A DNA stretch of 64,000 bases from Methylophaga sp. (GCA_002733715.2 NVWQ02000006.1:1-64000); one strand, 5' to 3'. Counted from the first letter of the stretch, positions 8,419 through 17,819 are shown. Notes: generated by a model from the letters alone, not told the origin. Translations and numbers: made by a program.

Positions 8419-10581
8419 TTAGTTAAGACGCGCTATGCGCTCAACCTGTTCAATCCGTCGTAACCGACGAATAACACGTGCTAAATGTTGGCGATCATTG
8501 ACTTCAATAGTCAAACGTAAATCAGAGTAGCCACCATCTCGCTCATCAATCACAATATTATCAATATTAGAATCACTTGCTGATACTGCAGCGGCAATAG
8601 TAGCCAAAACACCTCGCTGATTAGTAACATGCACCATAATCTCAACTGGAAAATCACGGTTGGCATCATCAGCCCACATTACATCTAACCATTTTTCATT
8701 TTGATTGCGCAATTTAAGGGTGTTTTTACAATTCATTTTATGCACAACGATGCCACGTCCAGCACTGATAAAACCGTGAATAGGATCGCCCGGTATCGGG
8801 TAGCAACAACGGCCAAAACTGACCACCATGCCTTCTGTTCCGGCGATAATTAATGGTTGCTGCTCACTGTTTTCTAAAGCCTCTGCATCATGAACTAATT
8901 TTTGAGCAACCACAAATACAGGTCGTGAACCCAAACCAATTTCTTCTAACAACTGATCAAAGTCATCGAGTTCGAATTCAGATACTACAGCATTAATTTG
9001 TTGTTCATCAATATCGTCTAGCTTGGTAGCATAGGCCGTTAGGTGTTTCACTAATAATCGTTTTCCTAATAAAACCGCATCTTCACTTTTTAACTGTTTG
9101 AGATACTGCCTGATATGTGTACGTGCTTTTGCCGTACTTACAAAATTTAACCATGCTGGATTAGGATGTGTACTTTGTGCCGTAATGATTTCAACAGATT
9201 GTCCTGTCTCAAGCTGTGTACTCAACGGCACTAAGTGTCGTCCTACTTTTGCTGCAACACAACTATTGCCTACATCTGAATGGACTGCATAGGCAAAGTC
9301 TACGACCGATGCACCCCGTGGTAGCACCATAATTTGACCTTGCGGGGTGAACACATAAATTTCATCTGGGAATAAATCAATGCGTAAATTTTCTAAAAAC
9401 TCAACCGAATCGCCCGAACCTTTCTGCATTTCTAAAATGCCTTGCAGCCACTGCCTAGCCAAACGATGTGATTGATTTCCACCCTCACTGTCGCCCGTTT
9501 TATATAACCAATGTGCCGCTACGCCCGCTTCAGCCATTTGATCCATATCGCGTGAGCGAATTTGCACTTCAATAGGCACACCAAAAGGACCAAATAAAAT
9601 GGTATGTAATGATTGATAGCCATTTATTTTTGGAATAGCGATGTAATCTTTAAACTTACCTTGGACAGGCTTATAAAGATTATGAACCACGCCCAACATT
9701 CGGTAACATGAGTCAACATCATCAACCACGATCCTAAATGCATACATATCCGTTACTTCAGAAAATGATAGTTGTTTACTCACCATTTTCTGATAAAGGC
9801 TATAAAGGTTTTTTTCACGACCTTGAATTTCGGCGGTTAACGATTCTTGCTCCATCCGATTCATGATGGAAGTAGTGATTTGACTGACAATCTCTTTGCG
9901 ATTACCGCGCGCTTTTTTTACTGCCGCATCAAGCACTCGATAGCGTATTGGATGTAGCACATGGAAACCTAAATCTTCAAGTTCGAGACGCATCAGATTC
10001 ATACCTAAGCGCTGTGCAATCGGCACATAAATATCTAAGGTTTCATTGGCAATTCTGCGACGTTTCTCTGAGGGCATATGCCCCAAAGTTCGCATATTGT
10101 GGAGTCTATCAGCTAACTTTACGATAATGACGCGAATGTCATTCGACATCGCTAGCATCATTTTTCTTAGGTTTTCACCTTGTGCTTGTTGACGTGTTTC
10201 AAATGTAGCTTTTGCTAATTTACTAACGCCATCAACTAATAAGGCCACTTCTTCACTGAACTCTGCAGCCAAAGCCTCACGACTGACCTCTGTATCTTCG
10301 ATTACATCGTGTAATAAGCCAGCCATAATGCATTCATGATCCATATGCATCATAGCGAGTACATGTGCCACAGCTAATGGATGGGTGATATAAGGATCGC
10401 CTGAACGGCGGAACTGGCCTTCGTGTGCTTGTTCTGCAAAAAAATAAGCACGTCGAATATCATCAACGTGCTTACTTTCTATATAGTTTGAAACAGCAAA
10501 ACATAAGTCATCAATTTTAAGTAATGGCTCTGAATTTTGTATGAGCTCTAGCTCAGAAGCAACAACTGATTGCTCACTCAC
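8419..10581 (-). CDS. spoT: Bifunctional (p)ppGpp synthetase/hydrolase SpoT
   Basis: A 720-residue RelA/SpoT homologue that makes and degrades the stringent alarmone. The hydrolase half is intact: RRSGDPYITHP (59-69), HD at 91-92 and ED at 95-96. The synthetase half carries GKFKDYIAIPKINGYQSLHT and EVQIRSRDMDQMAEAGVAAHW. TGS (LPRGASVVDFAYAVHSDVG), the CCYPIPGDPIHGFISAGRGI zinc-finger region and a C-terminal ACT domain follow. Both catalytic sets are present, so it is bifunctional SpoT rather than RelA. GTG 10581 is preceded by AGGAGGAA. It follows rpoZ, as in E. coli. Confidence 0.96.
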   Translation of the reverse strand: MSEQSVVASELELIQNSEPLLKIDDLCFAVSNYIESKHVDDIRRAYFFAEQAHEGQFRRSGDPYITHPLAVAHVLAMMHMDHECIMAGLLHDVIEDTEVSREALAAEFSEEVALLVDGVSKLAKATFETRQQAQGENLRKMMLAMSNDIRVIIVKLADRLHNMRTLGHMPSEKRRRIANETLDIYVPIAQRLGMNLMRLELEDLGFHVLHPIRYRVLDAAVKKARGNRKEIVSQITTSIMNRMEQESLTAEIQGREKNLYSLYQKMVSKQLSFSEVTDMYAFRIVVDDVDSCYRMLGVVHNLYKPVQGKFKDYIAIPKINGYQSLHTILFGPFGVPIEVQIRSRDMDQMAEAGVAAHWLYKTGDSEGGNQSHRLARQWLQGILEMQKGSGDSVEFLENLRIDLFPDEIYVFTPQGQIMVLPRGASVVDFAYAVHSDVGNSCVAAKVGRHLVPLSTQLETGQSVEIITAQSTHPNPAWLNFVSTAKARTHIRQYLKQLKSEDAVLLGKRLLVKHLTAYATKLDDIDEQQINAVVSEFELDDFDQLLEEIGLGSRPVFVVAQKLVHDAEALENSEQQPLIIAGTEGMVVSFGRCCYPIPGDPIHGFISAGRGIVVHKMNCKNTLKLRNQNEKWLDVMWADDANRDFPVEIMVHVTNQRGVLATIAAAVSASDSNIDNIVIDERDGGYSDLRLTIEVNDRQHLARVIRRLRRIEQVERIARLN

Positions 10582-10654
10582 AGGATTCCTCCTGCTGCTT
10601 AATTAGCCTTGATTTAAGATTTAAGATCATGACTAACATTTTATAGTTAAATTA

Positions 10655-10912
10655 CTATGTGGCAGGTAATTCAGTTTCGCTAACAATGCTTTCTGTCGCA
10701 TGTTCATGAGCACTAGCGCGATCTAAAATGCTTGCATCAATTAAACCTTCTGCAATCTCACGCAAGGCGATAACGGTTGGTTTGTCATTATCAATATCAA
10801 CAAGCGGATCCGCACCCATTGAAATTTCACGTGCACGTTTAGATGCAATTAATACGAGCTGAAAGCGGTTATCCACATTTTCTAAACAATCTTCTACTGT
10901 TGTGCGAGCCAT
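10655..10912 (-). CDS. rpoZ: RNA polymerase omega subunit RpoZ
   Basis: An 85-residue product beginning [20 protein letters not shown], the classical omega N-terminus; an in-frame extension to 10945 lacks family similarity and is ignored. The helix [19 protein letters not shown] and the EIAEGLID segment complete the conserved core. Omega helps assemble the beta-prime subunit and forms part of the ppGpp binding site on RNA polymerase, which fits its position between gmk (guanine nucleotides) and spoT. Confidence 0.95.
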   Translation of the reverse strand: MARTTVEDCLENVDNRFQLVLIASKRAREISMGADPLVDIDNDKPTVIALREIAEGLIDASILDRASAHEHATESIVSETELPAT

Positions 10913-10969
10913 GACTATTACCCTAAAAATACTAACTGAAAACATTCCATTATATGAAAGAACCTCTAT

Positions 10970-11581
10970 TTACGCTAGAAGTTCTATTAACAATTTTTGC
11001 TTTATTTGTTTTTGAATTCCAATCGAATTGCGTTGTGCCGAAATAATCGCTGCAAGTTCAGCCAAAGCATCATCAAAATCATCATTTACAATTAGGTAAT
11101 CAAACTCAACATAATGCGACATTTCGCTTTTTGCATCACGCATTCTACGCGCAATTATTTCATCGTCATCTTGACCTCGGCCTCGTAGACGTTGCTCTAA
11201 GGCAGATTGAGATGGCGGAAGAATAAATATACCGATACATTCAGGATAATTATTTCCGATCTGCTGGGCACCTTGCCAATCAATTTCTAAGATCACATCT
11301 AAATCTAAATTTAGTTGGGTCATAACCGATTCAGATAATGTGCCATAACAATTATCAAATACTGTTGCCGATTCTAAAAATGCGCCCGCATCGCGCATTT
11401 GCGCAAATTCGTCCTGACTTATAAAGAAATAATCTTCTCCATCTACCTCTCCATCACGTTTTGCTCGCGTTGTATGAGAAATTGATAGCCGCACATCAGC
11501 CATGCTATCAACTAGCGCGTTAACTAGACTTGTTTTACCTGCACCTGATGGTGCTGACACAATAAAAAGACTGCCGCTCAT
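10970..11581 (-). CDS. gmk: Guanylate kinase Gmk
   Basis: Phosphorylates GMP to GDP. The 203-residue protein has the P-loop SAPSGAGKTSLVNAL, the GMP-binding SISHTTRAKRDGEVDGEDYFF, and LEIDWQGAQQI. Length and order are standard. It heads the gmk-rpoZ-spoT group; about 60 bases separate it from rpoZ. The upstream spacer contains a possible MITE (11591-11739). Confidence 0.96.
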   Translation of the reverse strand: MSGSLFIVSAPSGAGKTSLVNALVDSMADVRLSISHTTRAKRDGEVDGEDYFFISQDEFAQMRDAGAFLESATVFDNCYGTLSESVMTQLNLDLDVILEIDWQGAQQIGNNYPECIGIFILPPSQSALEQRLRGRGQDDDEIIARRMRDAKSEMSHYVEFDYLIVNDDFDDALAELAAIISAQRNSIGIQKQIKQKLLIELLA

Positions 11582-11590
11582 TACATACCC

Positions 11591-11739
11591 ATGACTATTC
11601 GATTTGTAGATTTATAGCACGCATACTAGATGCGCTGACTGCGTTATATTATCAAGCAATAGAACGGCTATTGCAATGAAGATATGCCTTGCCAGCCCAC
11701 CTATTATTCACACTAGAAAACAGCAAATCGAATAGTCAT
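11591..11739. repeat. 149-base element with 16-base terminal inverted repeats (MITE-like)
   Basis: ATGACTATTCGATTTG at 11591-11606 is repeated exactly as its reverse complement at 11724-11739. Inside lies a short perfect stem (CAATAG...CTATTG, about 11659-11675) followed by ATGCCTTGCC. There is no coding capacity. It fills almost the whole yicC-gmk spacer. No clear target-site duplication is visible. Confidence 0.5.
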
Positions 11740-11760
11740 AGTCAATAGGTATAAATCTCC

Positions 11761-12627
11761 TTATTCAATATTCTGAATTTGTTCACGCATTTGTTCAATC
11801 AATACTTTTAAATCAACTGAATGGCGTGTTGTTTCAGTATTAATTGATTTTGAACCTAGTGTATTGGCTTCACGGTTAAGTTCTTGCATTAAAAAATCTA
11901 AACGTCGACCTGTGGGCTCATCACGTTGTAATACATTTTGCACTTCTACAATATGACTTTGCAAGCGATCCAACTCCTCAGCTACATCACTTTTTTGCGC
12001 TAACATCACCATTTCTTGCTCTAAACGTTCTGGCTCAAGGTTCACTTGCAGATCTGCAACACGTTCTGCTAGTCGAGTTCGTTGTTGCTTCAGAATTTCT
12101 GGCATACGCTCACGCACATCAATAGCAATCTTATTGATTTCGATGCAGCGTTGCTCAATCATTTTTTGTAACGCTGCGCCTTCTGTTTCACGCGTTTCAA
12201 TCAATTCAGCTATTGCATTATTTAAAGCTGACATTACTGATTTATTCAATGCTTCTTGATCTAAGCTTTCAACTTGTAACACGCCCGGCCATTGCATTAC
12301 TCTGAGCATATCAACAGGGGCTGGGTGGGCCGTCAGTTGGGCAAGTTCATCGCAATGTCCTATCACTGATTTAGCAAGCGCTTGATCAATGTGTAACGAT
12401 GATTGCTGCTCTTCTGGCATTTTATAACGCAGACTAGCATCAATTTTACCTCGACCTAATTTATCTGAAAACAATTTCTTTATTTTCATTTCTAGGGGAC
12501 GAAAACGCTCCTCAAGTCGTAGCGATGTTTCAAGGTAGCGATGGTTAACGCTGCGAATTTCCCAGGTTAAATCGCCCTGTTCAGTTTGCTGCTCTTGGCG
12601 AGCAAAAGCGGTCATACTTCGTGTCAC
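11761..12627 (-). CDS. yicC: YicC family endoribonuclease-like protein
   Basis: A 288-residue protein starting with GTG and reading MTRSMTAFARQE, the typical YicC opening. The conserved N-terminal domain contains WEIRSVNHRYLET and RLEERFRPLEMKIK; the C-terminal DUF1732 region shows GRRLDFLMQELNREANTLGS and KVLIEQMREQIQNIE with the conserved metal-binding Glu residues. E. coli YicC cleaves RNA and helps degrade the sRNA RyhB. The neighbourhood with gmk is common in proteobacteria. It diverges from rph. Confidence 0.92.
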   Translation of the reverse strand: MTRSMTAFARQEQQTEQGDLTWEIRSVNHRYLETSLRLEERFRPLEMKIKKLFSDKLGRGKIDASLRYKMPEEQQSSLHIDQALAKSVIGHCDELAQLTAHPAPVDMLRVMQWPGVLQVESLDQEALNKSVMSALNNAIAELIETRETEGAALQKMIEQRCIEINKIAIDVRERMPEILKQQRTRLAERVADLQVNLEPERLEQEMVMLAQKSDVAEELDRLQSHIVEVQNVLQRDEPTGRRLDFLMQELNREANTLGSKSINTETTRHSVDLKVLIEQMREQIQNIE

Positions 12628-12714
12628 AATTTATACCAAATATTACTGAAAGCGATATCTTATCATTCAAATTAAGCATTGGTCATTGTCGAGTTCTCTT
12701 ATCGGCAATCTATA

Positions 12715-12750
12715 TTAGACTCCCGCTAACAACATGCGGGAGTGACGACG
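12715..12750 (+). repeat. REP-like palindrome, single copy
   Basis: TTAGACTCCCGCTAACAACA followed by TGCGGGAGTGACGACG. The stem CTCCCGC/GCGGGAG is perfect. It lies between the divergent yicC and rph genes, directly upstream of the rph -10 candidate. Confidence 0.75.
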
Positions 12751-12763
12751 TATTGATTACAGG

Positions 12764-12769
12764 TATAAT
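12764..12769 (+). promoter_or_regulatory. Candidate -10 box for rph
   Basis: TATAAT, 33 bases before the rph start. The matching -35 region would fall on the tail of the REP-like repeat (AGTGACG) and is weak, so only the -10 is called. Confidence 0.35.
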
Positions 12770-12802
12770 GTGCCAATCATTTAAGATTTTAAGGAAATAT
12801 AT

Positions 12803-13519
12803 ATGCGTCCAAGTGGTCGTCAAAACAATGAATTACGCCAAGTTACTATCACCCGTAACTACACAAAACATGCTGAAGGTTCAGTTTTAATCGAAATGGG
12901 TGATACCAAAGTATTATGTACTGCATCTGTAGAAGAGCGTATCCCACAATTTTTGCGCGGCAAAGGTGAAGGTTGGGTGACAGCTGAATATGGCATGTTA
13001 CCGCGCTCAACTGGCTCACGTATGGGTCGTGAAGCCGCTCGAGGAAAGCAGAGTGGCCGCACACAAGAAATTCAACGCCTTATCGGACGTTCACTACGTG
13101 CTGCTATCGATTTGAAAGCATTAGGCGAACGTAGCATCACCATTGATTGTGATGTTATTCAAGCTGATGGTGGTACACGCACCGCTTCTATCACCGGCGC
13201 ATTTATTGCGTTAACTGATGCTATTAACAGCTTGCTCGCAAGTAAAAAAATCAAGAAAAATCCATTATTAGGACACGTCGCTGCGATTTCAGTCGGTATC
13301 TACAATGGTGAGGCCGTACTTGATCTCGATTATGCAGAAGATTCGAATGCTGAAACAGATATGAACGTAGTAATGAATGAAGCAGGCGCTTATATTGAGA
13401 TTCAAGGCACCGCTGAAGGTCATGCATTCAGACCAGAAGAGTTACAAGCTATGCTTGCTATAGCTGGCGAAGGTATTGCTGATTTAATTATCAAACAAAG
13501 TGAAGCACTAGAAGCATAA
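12803..13519 (+). CDS. rph: Ribonuclease PH
   Basis: Phosphorolytic 3'-to-5' exoribonuclease for tRNA 3' ends. The 238-residue length is standard. Visible marks: [68 protein letters not shown] and [19 protein letters not shown], which together contain the phosphate-binding Arg and the catalytic Asp residues. AAGGAA lies 8 bases before ATG. The stop overlaps the rdgB start as TAATG. Unlike the truncated rph of E. coli K-12, it is full-length. Confidence 0.96.
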   Translation: MRPSGRQNNELRQVTITRNYTKHAEGSVLIEMGDTKVLCTASVEERIPQFLRGKGEGWVTAEYGMLPRSTGSRMGREAARGKQSGRTQEIQRLIGRSLRAAIDLKALGERSITIDCDVIQADGGTRTASITGAFIALTDAINSLLASKKIKKNPLLGHVAAISVGIYNGEAVLDLDYAEDSNAETDMNVVMNEAGAYIEIQGTAEGHAFRPEELQAMLAIAGEGIADLIIKQSEALEA

Positions 13520-14112
13520 TGGAGAAAATTGTTTTAGCCAGTGGTAACCAAGGCAAGTTGCGTGAATTTTCTCAGCTTTTTGCCCCAATGGATATCGAGG
13601 TAATTCCTCAGTCTGAATTTGATGTACCAGAGGCCGAAGAAACGGGACTGACGTTTGTTGAAAATGCCATCATCAAAGCCCGCAATGCCGCGGAGCACAC
13701 TGGTTTGCCAGCAATTGCCGATGATTCGGGCATTGAAGTAGATTACTTGCTTGGTGCACCGGGTATCTATTCCGCCCGTTTCGCTGGTAGCGATGCTAGT
13801 GATGAAGATAATCTAAATGCATTATTGGCCGCACTTGAAAATGTACCTGATAATGAGCGTAATGCTCGTTACCAATGCCTATTAGTGATGATGCGTCATT
13901 CAAAAGATCCCACGCCGTTAATTTGCCAAGCCGACTGGCAAGGCCGGATTTTACAATCACCCATTGGTGATGGTGGTTTTGGTTATGATCCTATTTTCTG
14001 GGTTCCTGATATGGAATGTAGCGCCGCACAATTAACAGCAGGCGAGAAACATGCGATTAGCCACCGAGGAAAAGCGATTCGTCAGTTTATGACTGCCTTT
14101 CGTGACCAATAA
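13519..14112 (+). CDS. rdgB: XTP/dITP diphosphatase RdgB (HAM1 family)
   Basis: House-cleaning pyrophosphatase that removes non-canonical purine nucleotides. The 197-residue product shows VLASGNQGKLREF at the N-terminus (nucleotide-binding), ADDSGIEVDYLLGAPGIYSARFAG (metal and base recognition), GDGGFGYDPIFW and a C-terminal EKHAISHRGKAIRQF. All catalytic landmarks are intact. It shares one base with the rph stop codon, so expression is coupled. Confidence 0.95.
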   Translation: MEKIVLASGNQGKLREFSQLFAPMDIEVIPQSEFDVPEAEETGLTFVENAIIKARNAAEHTGLPAIADDSGIEVDYLLGAPGIYSARFAGSDASDEDNLNALLAALENVPDNERNARYQCLLVMMRHSKDPTPLICQADWQGRILQSPIGDGGFGYDPIFWVPDMECSAAQLTAGEKHAISHRGKAIRQFMTAFRDQ

Positions 14113-14124
14113 AACTATTCATTT

Positions 14125-14769
14125 GTGAAAAATATAATTCTTAGCTTATGCATACTGTTTTTAACTGCTTGTGCAGCATCATCTGCTCATCAACCTATTG
14201 AGCCTATCAGGAAACTAGATGATATAAAGCGCCTTACTGATTATGTAAGCACACCTTTTATCGGTGAGCCAAGCCCTGAAAATTATTCTATTTGCCATAA
14301 TAATGGCTGCGCTGAATTTTCATTTATCAGCTTAACGTCTCAACAATGGCCTAGTGTTGAAGCATTATTTTTACCCATTGCTAGCAATGCACAGCAAGAA
14401 CGCGAGCAAATTAAATCCGCGATTGCTTTATTAGAGTTCTATAGCGGCGCGCAATCTACAACATATAAGGATCAAGCTGAAAACTCACTTGCCGTAGGCC
14501 GAGAAGGTCAATTAGATTGTATTGATGAAGCCACCAATTCAACAGTGTATCTACGTATGATTGCAAATGCAGGTTTACTAAAATTCCATCAACAATCATC
14601 ACGCACTTCACGTGGTGGATTTATCATCCCCCACAACACCGCCACAATTATTGAGATAGAATCAAAACAACGTTATGCCGTTGATTCATGGTTTGAAGCT
14701 AATGGAGAGCCGCCTCATATCGTGACACTTAAAGCATGGAAAAAAGGCTGGAAACCTGAAAATGATTAA
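14125..14769 (+). CDS. Predicted lipoprotein of unknown function
   Basis: A 214-residue protein starting with GTG 14125, 12 bases after rdgB. The N-terminus ends in LFLTACAASS, a clear lipobox with Cys16. The mature part contains YSICHNNGCAEFSFISLTSQ and EGQLDCIDEATNSTVYLRMI; the two Cys in the first motif and the one in GQLDCIDEA could form a disulfide or bind a ligand. I do not recognise a named domain. It sits between rdgB and hemW but is separated from hemW by repeat sequence, so functional linkage is doubtful. Confidence 0.75.
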   Translation: MKNIILSLCILFLTACAASSAHQPIEPIRKLDDIKRLTDYVSTPFIGEPSPENYSICHNNGCAEFSFISLTSQQWPSVEALFLPIASNAQQEREQIKSAIALLEFYSGAQSTTYKDQAENSLAVGREGQLDCIDEATNSTVYLRMIANAGLLKFHQQSSRTSRGGFIIPHNTATIIEIESKQRYAVDSWFEANGEPPHIVTLKAWKKGWKPEND

Positions 14770-14834
14770 TCCTCGCCCCGTTATCCCCGAGATCTTACCC
14801 AGTCAAGCTGAGCATAAGCCTATCGAGGGATCTA
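14770..14834 (-). repeat. Decayed inverted REP-like copy
   Basis: Read on the minus strand: AGATCCCTCGATAGGCTTAT ... AGATCTCGGGGATAACGG. It keeps the AGATCCC edge and GGGGATAACG tail of the family but has diverged. It precedes the direct copy at 14875. Confidence 0.4.
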
Positions 14835-14874
14835 TTTTGTTATCCTCCACTAGTCACATGGATATTGCCAGTAC

Positions 14875-14912
14875 TCATAGATTCCCGCTAAAAATATGCG
14901 AGAATGACAATG
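14875..14912 (+). repeat. REP-like palindrome running into the hemW start
   Basis: CATAGATTCCCGCTAAAAAT then ATGCGAGAATGACAATG. The left arm equals the copy at 31563; the right arm has GCGAGAATGACA for GCGGGAATGACG. The last ATG is the hemW start at 14910. Confidence 0.7.
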
Positions 14913-16076
14913 CTTGATTTCAAAGCATTACCCCCGCTCAGCTTATACATCCATGTGCCTTGGTGCGTGCGTAAATGTCCATATTGCGATTTCAACTCAC
15001 ATAAGTCACCTGACAACTTACCAGAGCAAGCCTATATCGATGCGCTGATCCGAGATTTAGAACAAGAAATTCCTCATATATGGGGGCGAACGGTTCAAAC
15101 TATATTTATAGGCGGCGGCACACCCAGTCTTTTTTCGGCTGAAGCCTATGACCGACTATTCTCCTCAATTCGCGCCTTATTACCACTAAGCCCACAGGTT
15201 GAAATAACCTTAGAAGCCAACCCCGGCACATTTGAAGCGCAGCGCTTTGCTGATTATTTAGATTTAGGTATTAATCGTTTATCGATTGGTGTACAGAGTT
15301 TTAATGACCAGTCACTCACCGCATTAGGACGAATTCACGATAGCAAACAAGCTATAAAGGCTATTGAAACAGCGCATAAAGCCGGCTTTGAGAATTTCAA
15401 TCTAGATTTAATGTTTGGCCTGCCTCATCAAACTGAGAAAGCAGCTCACAATGATGTCGCCACGGCCATAGCACTAGAGCCGAGCCACATATCGTATTAT
15501 CAACTAACACTCGAGCCCAACACCTTATTTTATCAACAGCCTCCAACTTTGCCAGATGAAGACCCAATAATAGATTGGCAAATAGCAAATCAACAACGCC
15601 TAGCTGATGCGGGTTATCAACAATATGAAGTATCCGCCTACGCCAAAAAGAACAAACAATGTCAGCACAATCTAAACTATTGGCACTTTGGCGACTACAT
15701 CGGCATTGGTGCCGGTGCACATAGCAAAATAAGTGATGCCGCCAAGCAAGCCATCACCCGCCGTTCAAAACAAAAACAGCCGCAAACTTATATGGATAAT
15801 GCCGGTTCACCTACCGTAATCTTAACGGAAGAAACAATTGCCGAATCTGACTTAGGTTTTGAATTTATGCTCAATGCATTACGGTTAACCGATGGTTTTC
15901 CCACATCTCTATTTTATCAACATGCAGGATTACCAATCTCACATATCAACTCAGCATTACAACAAGCCGAACAATTAGGCCTAATAACGCACGATATTCA
16001 CAGAATACAACCTACCGAAAAAGGCCAACGTTACCTTAATAGCCTGGTAGAGTTATTTTTACCCGTATCTCATTAA
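14910..16076 (+). CDS. hemW: Radical SAM heme chaperone HemW
   Basis: Carries heme to respiratory proteins (formerly called oxygen-independent coproporphyrinogen oxidase-like). The 388-residue protein begins MLDFKALPPLSLYIHVPWC; the radical SAM cluster motif is CVRKCPYCDFNSH (CxxxCxxC). GGGTPSLFS, RLSIGVQSFND and LMFGLPHQT are typical. The C-terminal winged region ends the protein. I choose ATG 14910 over 14904: GAGA lies 6 bases upstream and family members start at this point. The start codon and ribosome site are part of a REP-like repeat. Confidence 0.93.
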   Translation: MLDFKALPPLSLYIHVPWCVRKCPYCDFNSHKSPDNLPEQAYIDALIRDLEQEIPHIWGRTVQTIFIGGGTPSLFSAEAYDRLFSSIRALLPLSPQVEITLEANPGTFEAQRFADYLDLGINRLSIGVQSFNDQSLTALGRIHDSKQAIKAIETAHKAGFENFNLDLMFGLPHQTEKAAHNDVATAIALEPSHISYYQLTLEPNTLFYQQPPTLPDEDPIIDWQIANQQRLADAGYQQYEVSAYAKKNKQCQHNLNYWHFGDYIGIGAGAHSKISDAAKQAITRRSKQKQPQTYMDNAGSPTVILTEETIAESDLGFEFMLNALRLTDGFPTSLFYQHAGLPISHINSALQQAEQLGLITHDIHRIQPTEKGQRYLNSLVELFLPVSH

Positions 16077-16187
16077 CCTATCTTTTGTTGATCAATATGG
16101 AATATTAAGAAAGTCAGCTCCAAAGTTACCTCTTTAAATACTTAACCATTACACACAGCTTCATGATAGGCATCTTAAAGCTGATGC

Positions 16188-17495
16188 TTATATTTCTATT
16201 TCTTCCCCAGTTTCTTTTTTTATACTTCCATCAGCATAGTATTCCATTGTTCGAATCACATTGCCCTTAGCTGAATAATCAATAGATTTCATCATTACTC
16301 CTTCGACATATTCTTCTTTACGAGAAAGCATACCTTTTTCATTAAAATAGCTTGTGCCTCCATGCCTACTACCATCTTTATATTTACTTTCTTCAAAAAT
16401 ACTACCATTATGATAATAACGAATTACAGTGCCATCCGGAGTAAAGTATGACCGTGAACCATAAAATACTTTACGATATTGCCCTGTTAACACTAATCCA
16501 CCCTCATCATTATATCGGCGGATGTTAGAAGTTTCATTTAAGTTGTGCGTTATCTCTTTCTTTAAATGTCCATTTAGGAAATATAGTTTTTCTGACTGCT
16601 TATAGCCTTTTTGCCAAATAGTTTCAGATTCTTTTTGCTTTGTGTTTGGAAAAAAAGAGAGCGCTATACCCGTTTGTTCCTTCCCGTTATTAAATTCAAA
16701 AGTATTAAGTAACTTTCCATTTTCAAATAACTCAGATGATATCTTACTACCCTGCTTATAAATAGTTAGACGGTTCACACTTCCATCATCATTTAACCTT
16801 ACATGCCTCCCATCCTTTTGACCATTCAAATACTCTTTAATTTTAGTTATTTTCCCTTTACTATTATAGAGTGATATTTGACCTCGAATCCCATTACGTC
16901 CACACCAGATAACATCTTCAGGGAGTACAGAATAAGCTCCACATTTTATCGATGAAGGATGTCCTTCTTTTGTAAACTGAATTGATGTTTTTTCACTGCT
17001 TTTAGCGTCGCCCATCCAAAAAACTCTTTGCAACAGACCCGTTTCTGAATTATAGTTGCGCTGCACTCCTGATAGCTGACCATTTTCATAATGTAGCTCT
17101 CTTTGAAGCTTGCCATTTCTATGATCATACTGAAGAATTACCCCATGATATTTATCATTCTTGTACTCGCCTTCTTTTGCAATATTTCCCGTTTGGGCAT
17201 CATAATCTTGAAAGCCACCCGTTTTCATCCCTGCGACCAAATGAAAGGACTTCTTTTTCATTTTTGTTCGAATATGATAACAAATAACATGTCCAGAAAA
17301 GTCATCAGGAACAGACTGGCGAAGAGTATCAGTATCAGCCATTGCACCAGGTGACAGTCTTTTACCATCATATAAACACCCATCCATCTCTGTATTTTTA
17401 ACTGCTCTAGCAATACTTTGGCTCGAAATAGATGCCACACATATAAATACGAGTATCTTAATTGATAATACTAGCTCTTTCTTAAAATTCATCAT
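16188..17495 (-). CDS. Secreted MORN-like (YwqK-type) repeat protein
   Basis: A 435-residue protein with a signal peptide (about 1-30). The rest is many copies of a roughly 20-residue beta-hairpin unit such as GEYKNDKYHGVILQYDHRNG, KEYLNGQKDGRHVRLNDDG and ESKYKDGSRHGGTSYFNEKG, the MORN variant also named YwqK antitoxin-like. Such repeats usually make an elongated binding surface; no enzyme motif is seen. ATG 17495 and 17492 are both possible; GGAGGG upstream is nearer the ideal distance for 17492. It stands alone with opposite orientation to hemW and serC. Its function is unknown. Confidence 0.7.
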   Translation of the reverse strand: MMNFKKELVLSIKILVFICVASISSQSIARAVKNTEMDGCLYDGKRLSPGAMADTDTLRQSVPDDFSGHVICYHIRTKMKKKSFHLVAGMKTGGFQDYDAQTGNIAKEGEYKNDKYHGVILQYDHRNGKLQRELHYENGQLSGVQRNYNSETGLLQRVFWMGDAKSSEKTSIQFTKEGHPSSIKCGAYSVLPEDVIWCGRNGIRGQISLYNSKGKITKIKEYLNGQKDGRHVRLNDDGSVNRLTIYKQGSKISSELFENGKLLNTFEFNNGKEQTGIALSFFPNTKQKESETIWQKGYKQSEKLYFLNGHLKKEITHNLNETSNIRRYNDEGGLVLTGQYRKVFYGSRSYFTPDGTVIRYYHNGSIFEESKYKDGSRHGGTSYFNEKGMLSRKEEYVEGVMMKSIDYSAKGNVIRTMEYYADGSIKKETGEEIEI

Positions 17496-17819
17496 CCACC
17501 CTCCGTTAGAAGGGTCAAATTATACTATCACACCTTGCAAAGTTCCCATTAATTGTACTAGCTGGCAATATTGCTATAAAAAATCACGAACTATCACAGC
17601 GATAGCACAATAAGGTTTAACATCCCTGATTCCACTATTTATTATGTGGAGCCGTGAGCATGAAAAAATCAGCCGAAAAATGGCACCCCTTGTTAAATTA
17701 ATTCTCATTAATAAACTAAATAATCCTCGGTCAATACCTTTAAAAAACTCATGGTTGTTAGATATTGTTTGTTATACTCAACCGTTTAACTAACCTACTT
17801 ATAATAAGGACTCTTTTAA
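17496..17819. other. Intergenic region between divergent MORN-repeat gene and serC
   Basis: 324 bases without a supported gene. A 13-codon frame at 17660-17701 has a plausible GTGGAG ribosome site but nothing else supports it. TATACT at 17773-17778 is a possible -10 for serC, with no good -35 at the right distance. AAGGA at 17806-17810 is the serC ribosome site. No terminator or repeat is recognised. Confidence 0.5.

Noticed and set aside
12621-12890. 89-codon plus-strand frame beginning near the yicC start
   Set aside because: It runs through the REP-like repeat and into rph in another frame; RNase PH is unmistakable.
17660-17701. 13-codon frame with GTGGAG upstream (MKKSAEKWHPLLN)
   Set aside because: Too short to judge, no run of serine or other control codons that would make it a leader peptide, no adjacent attenuator.
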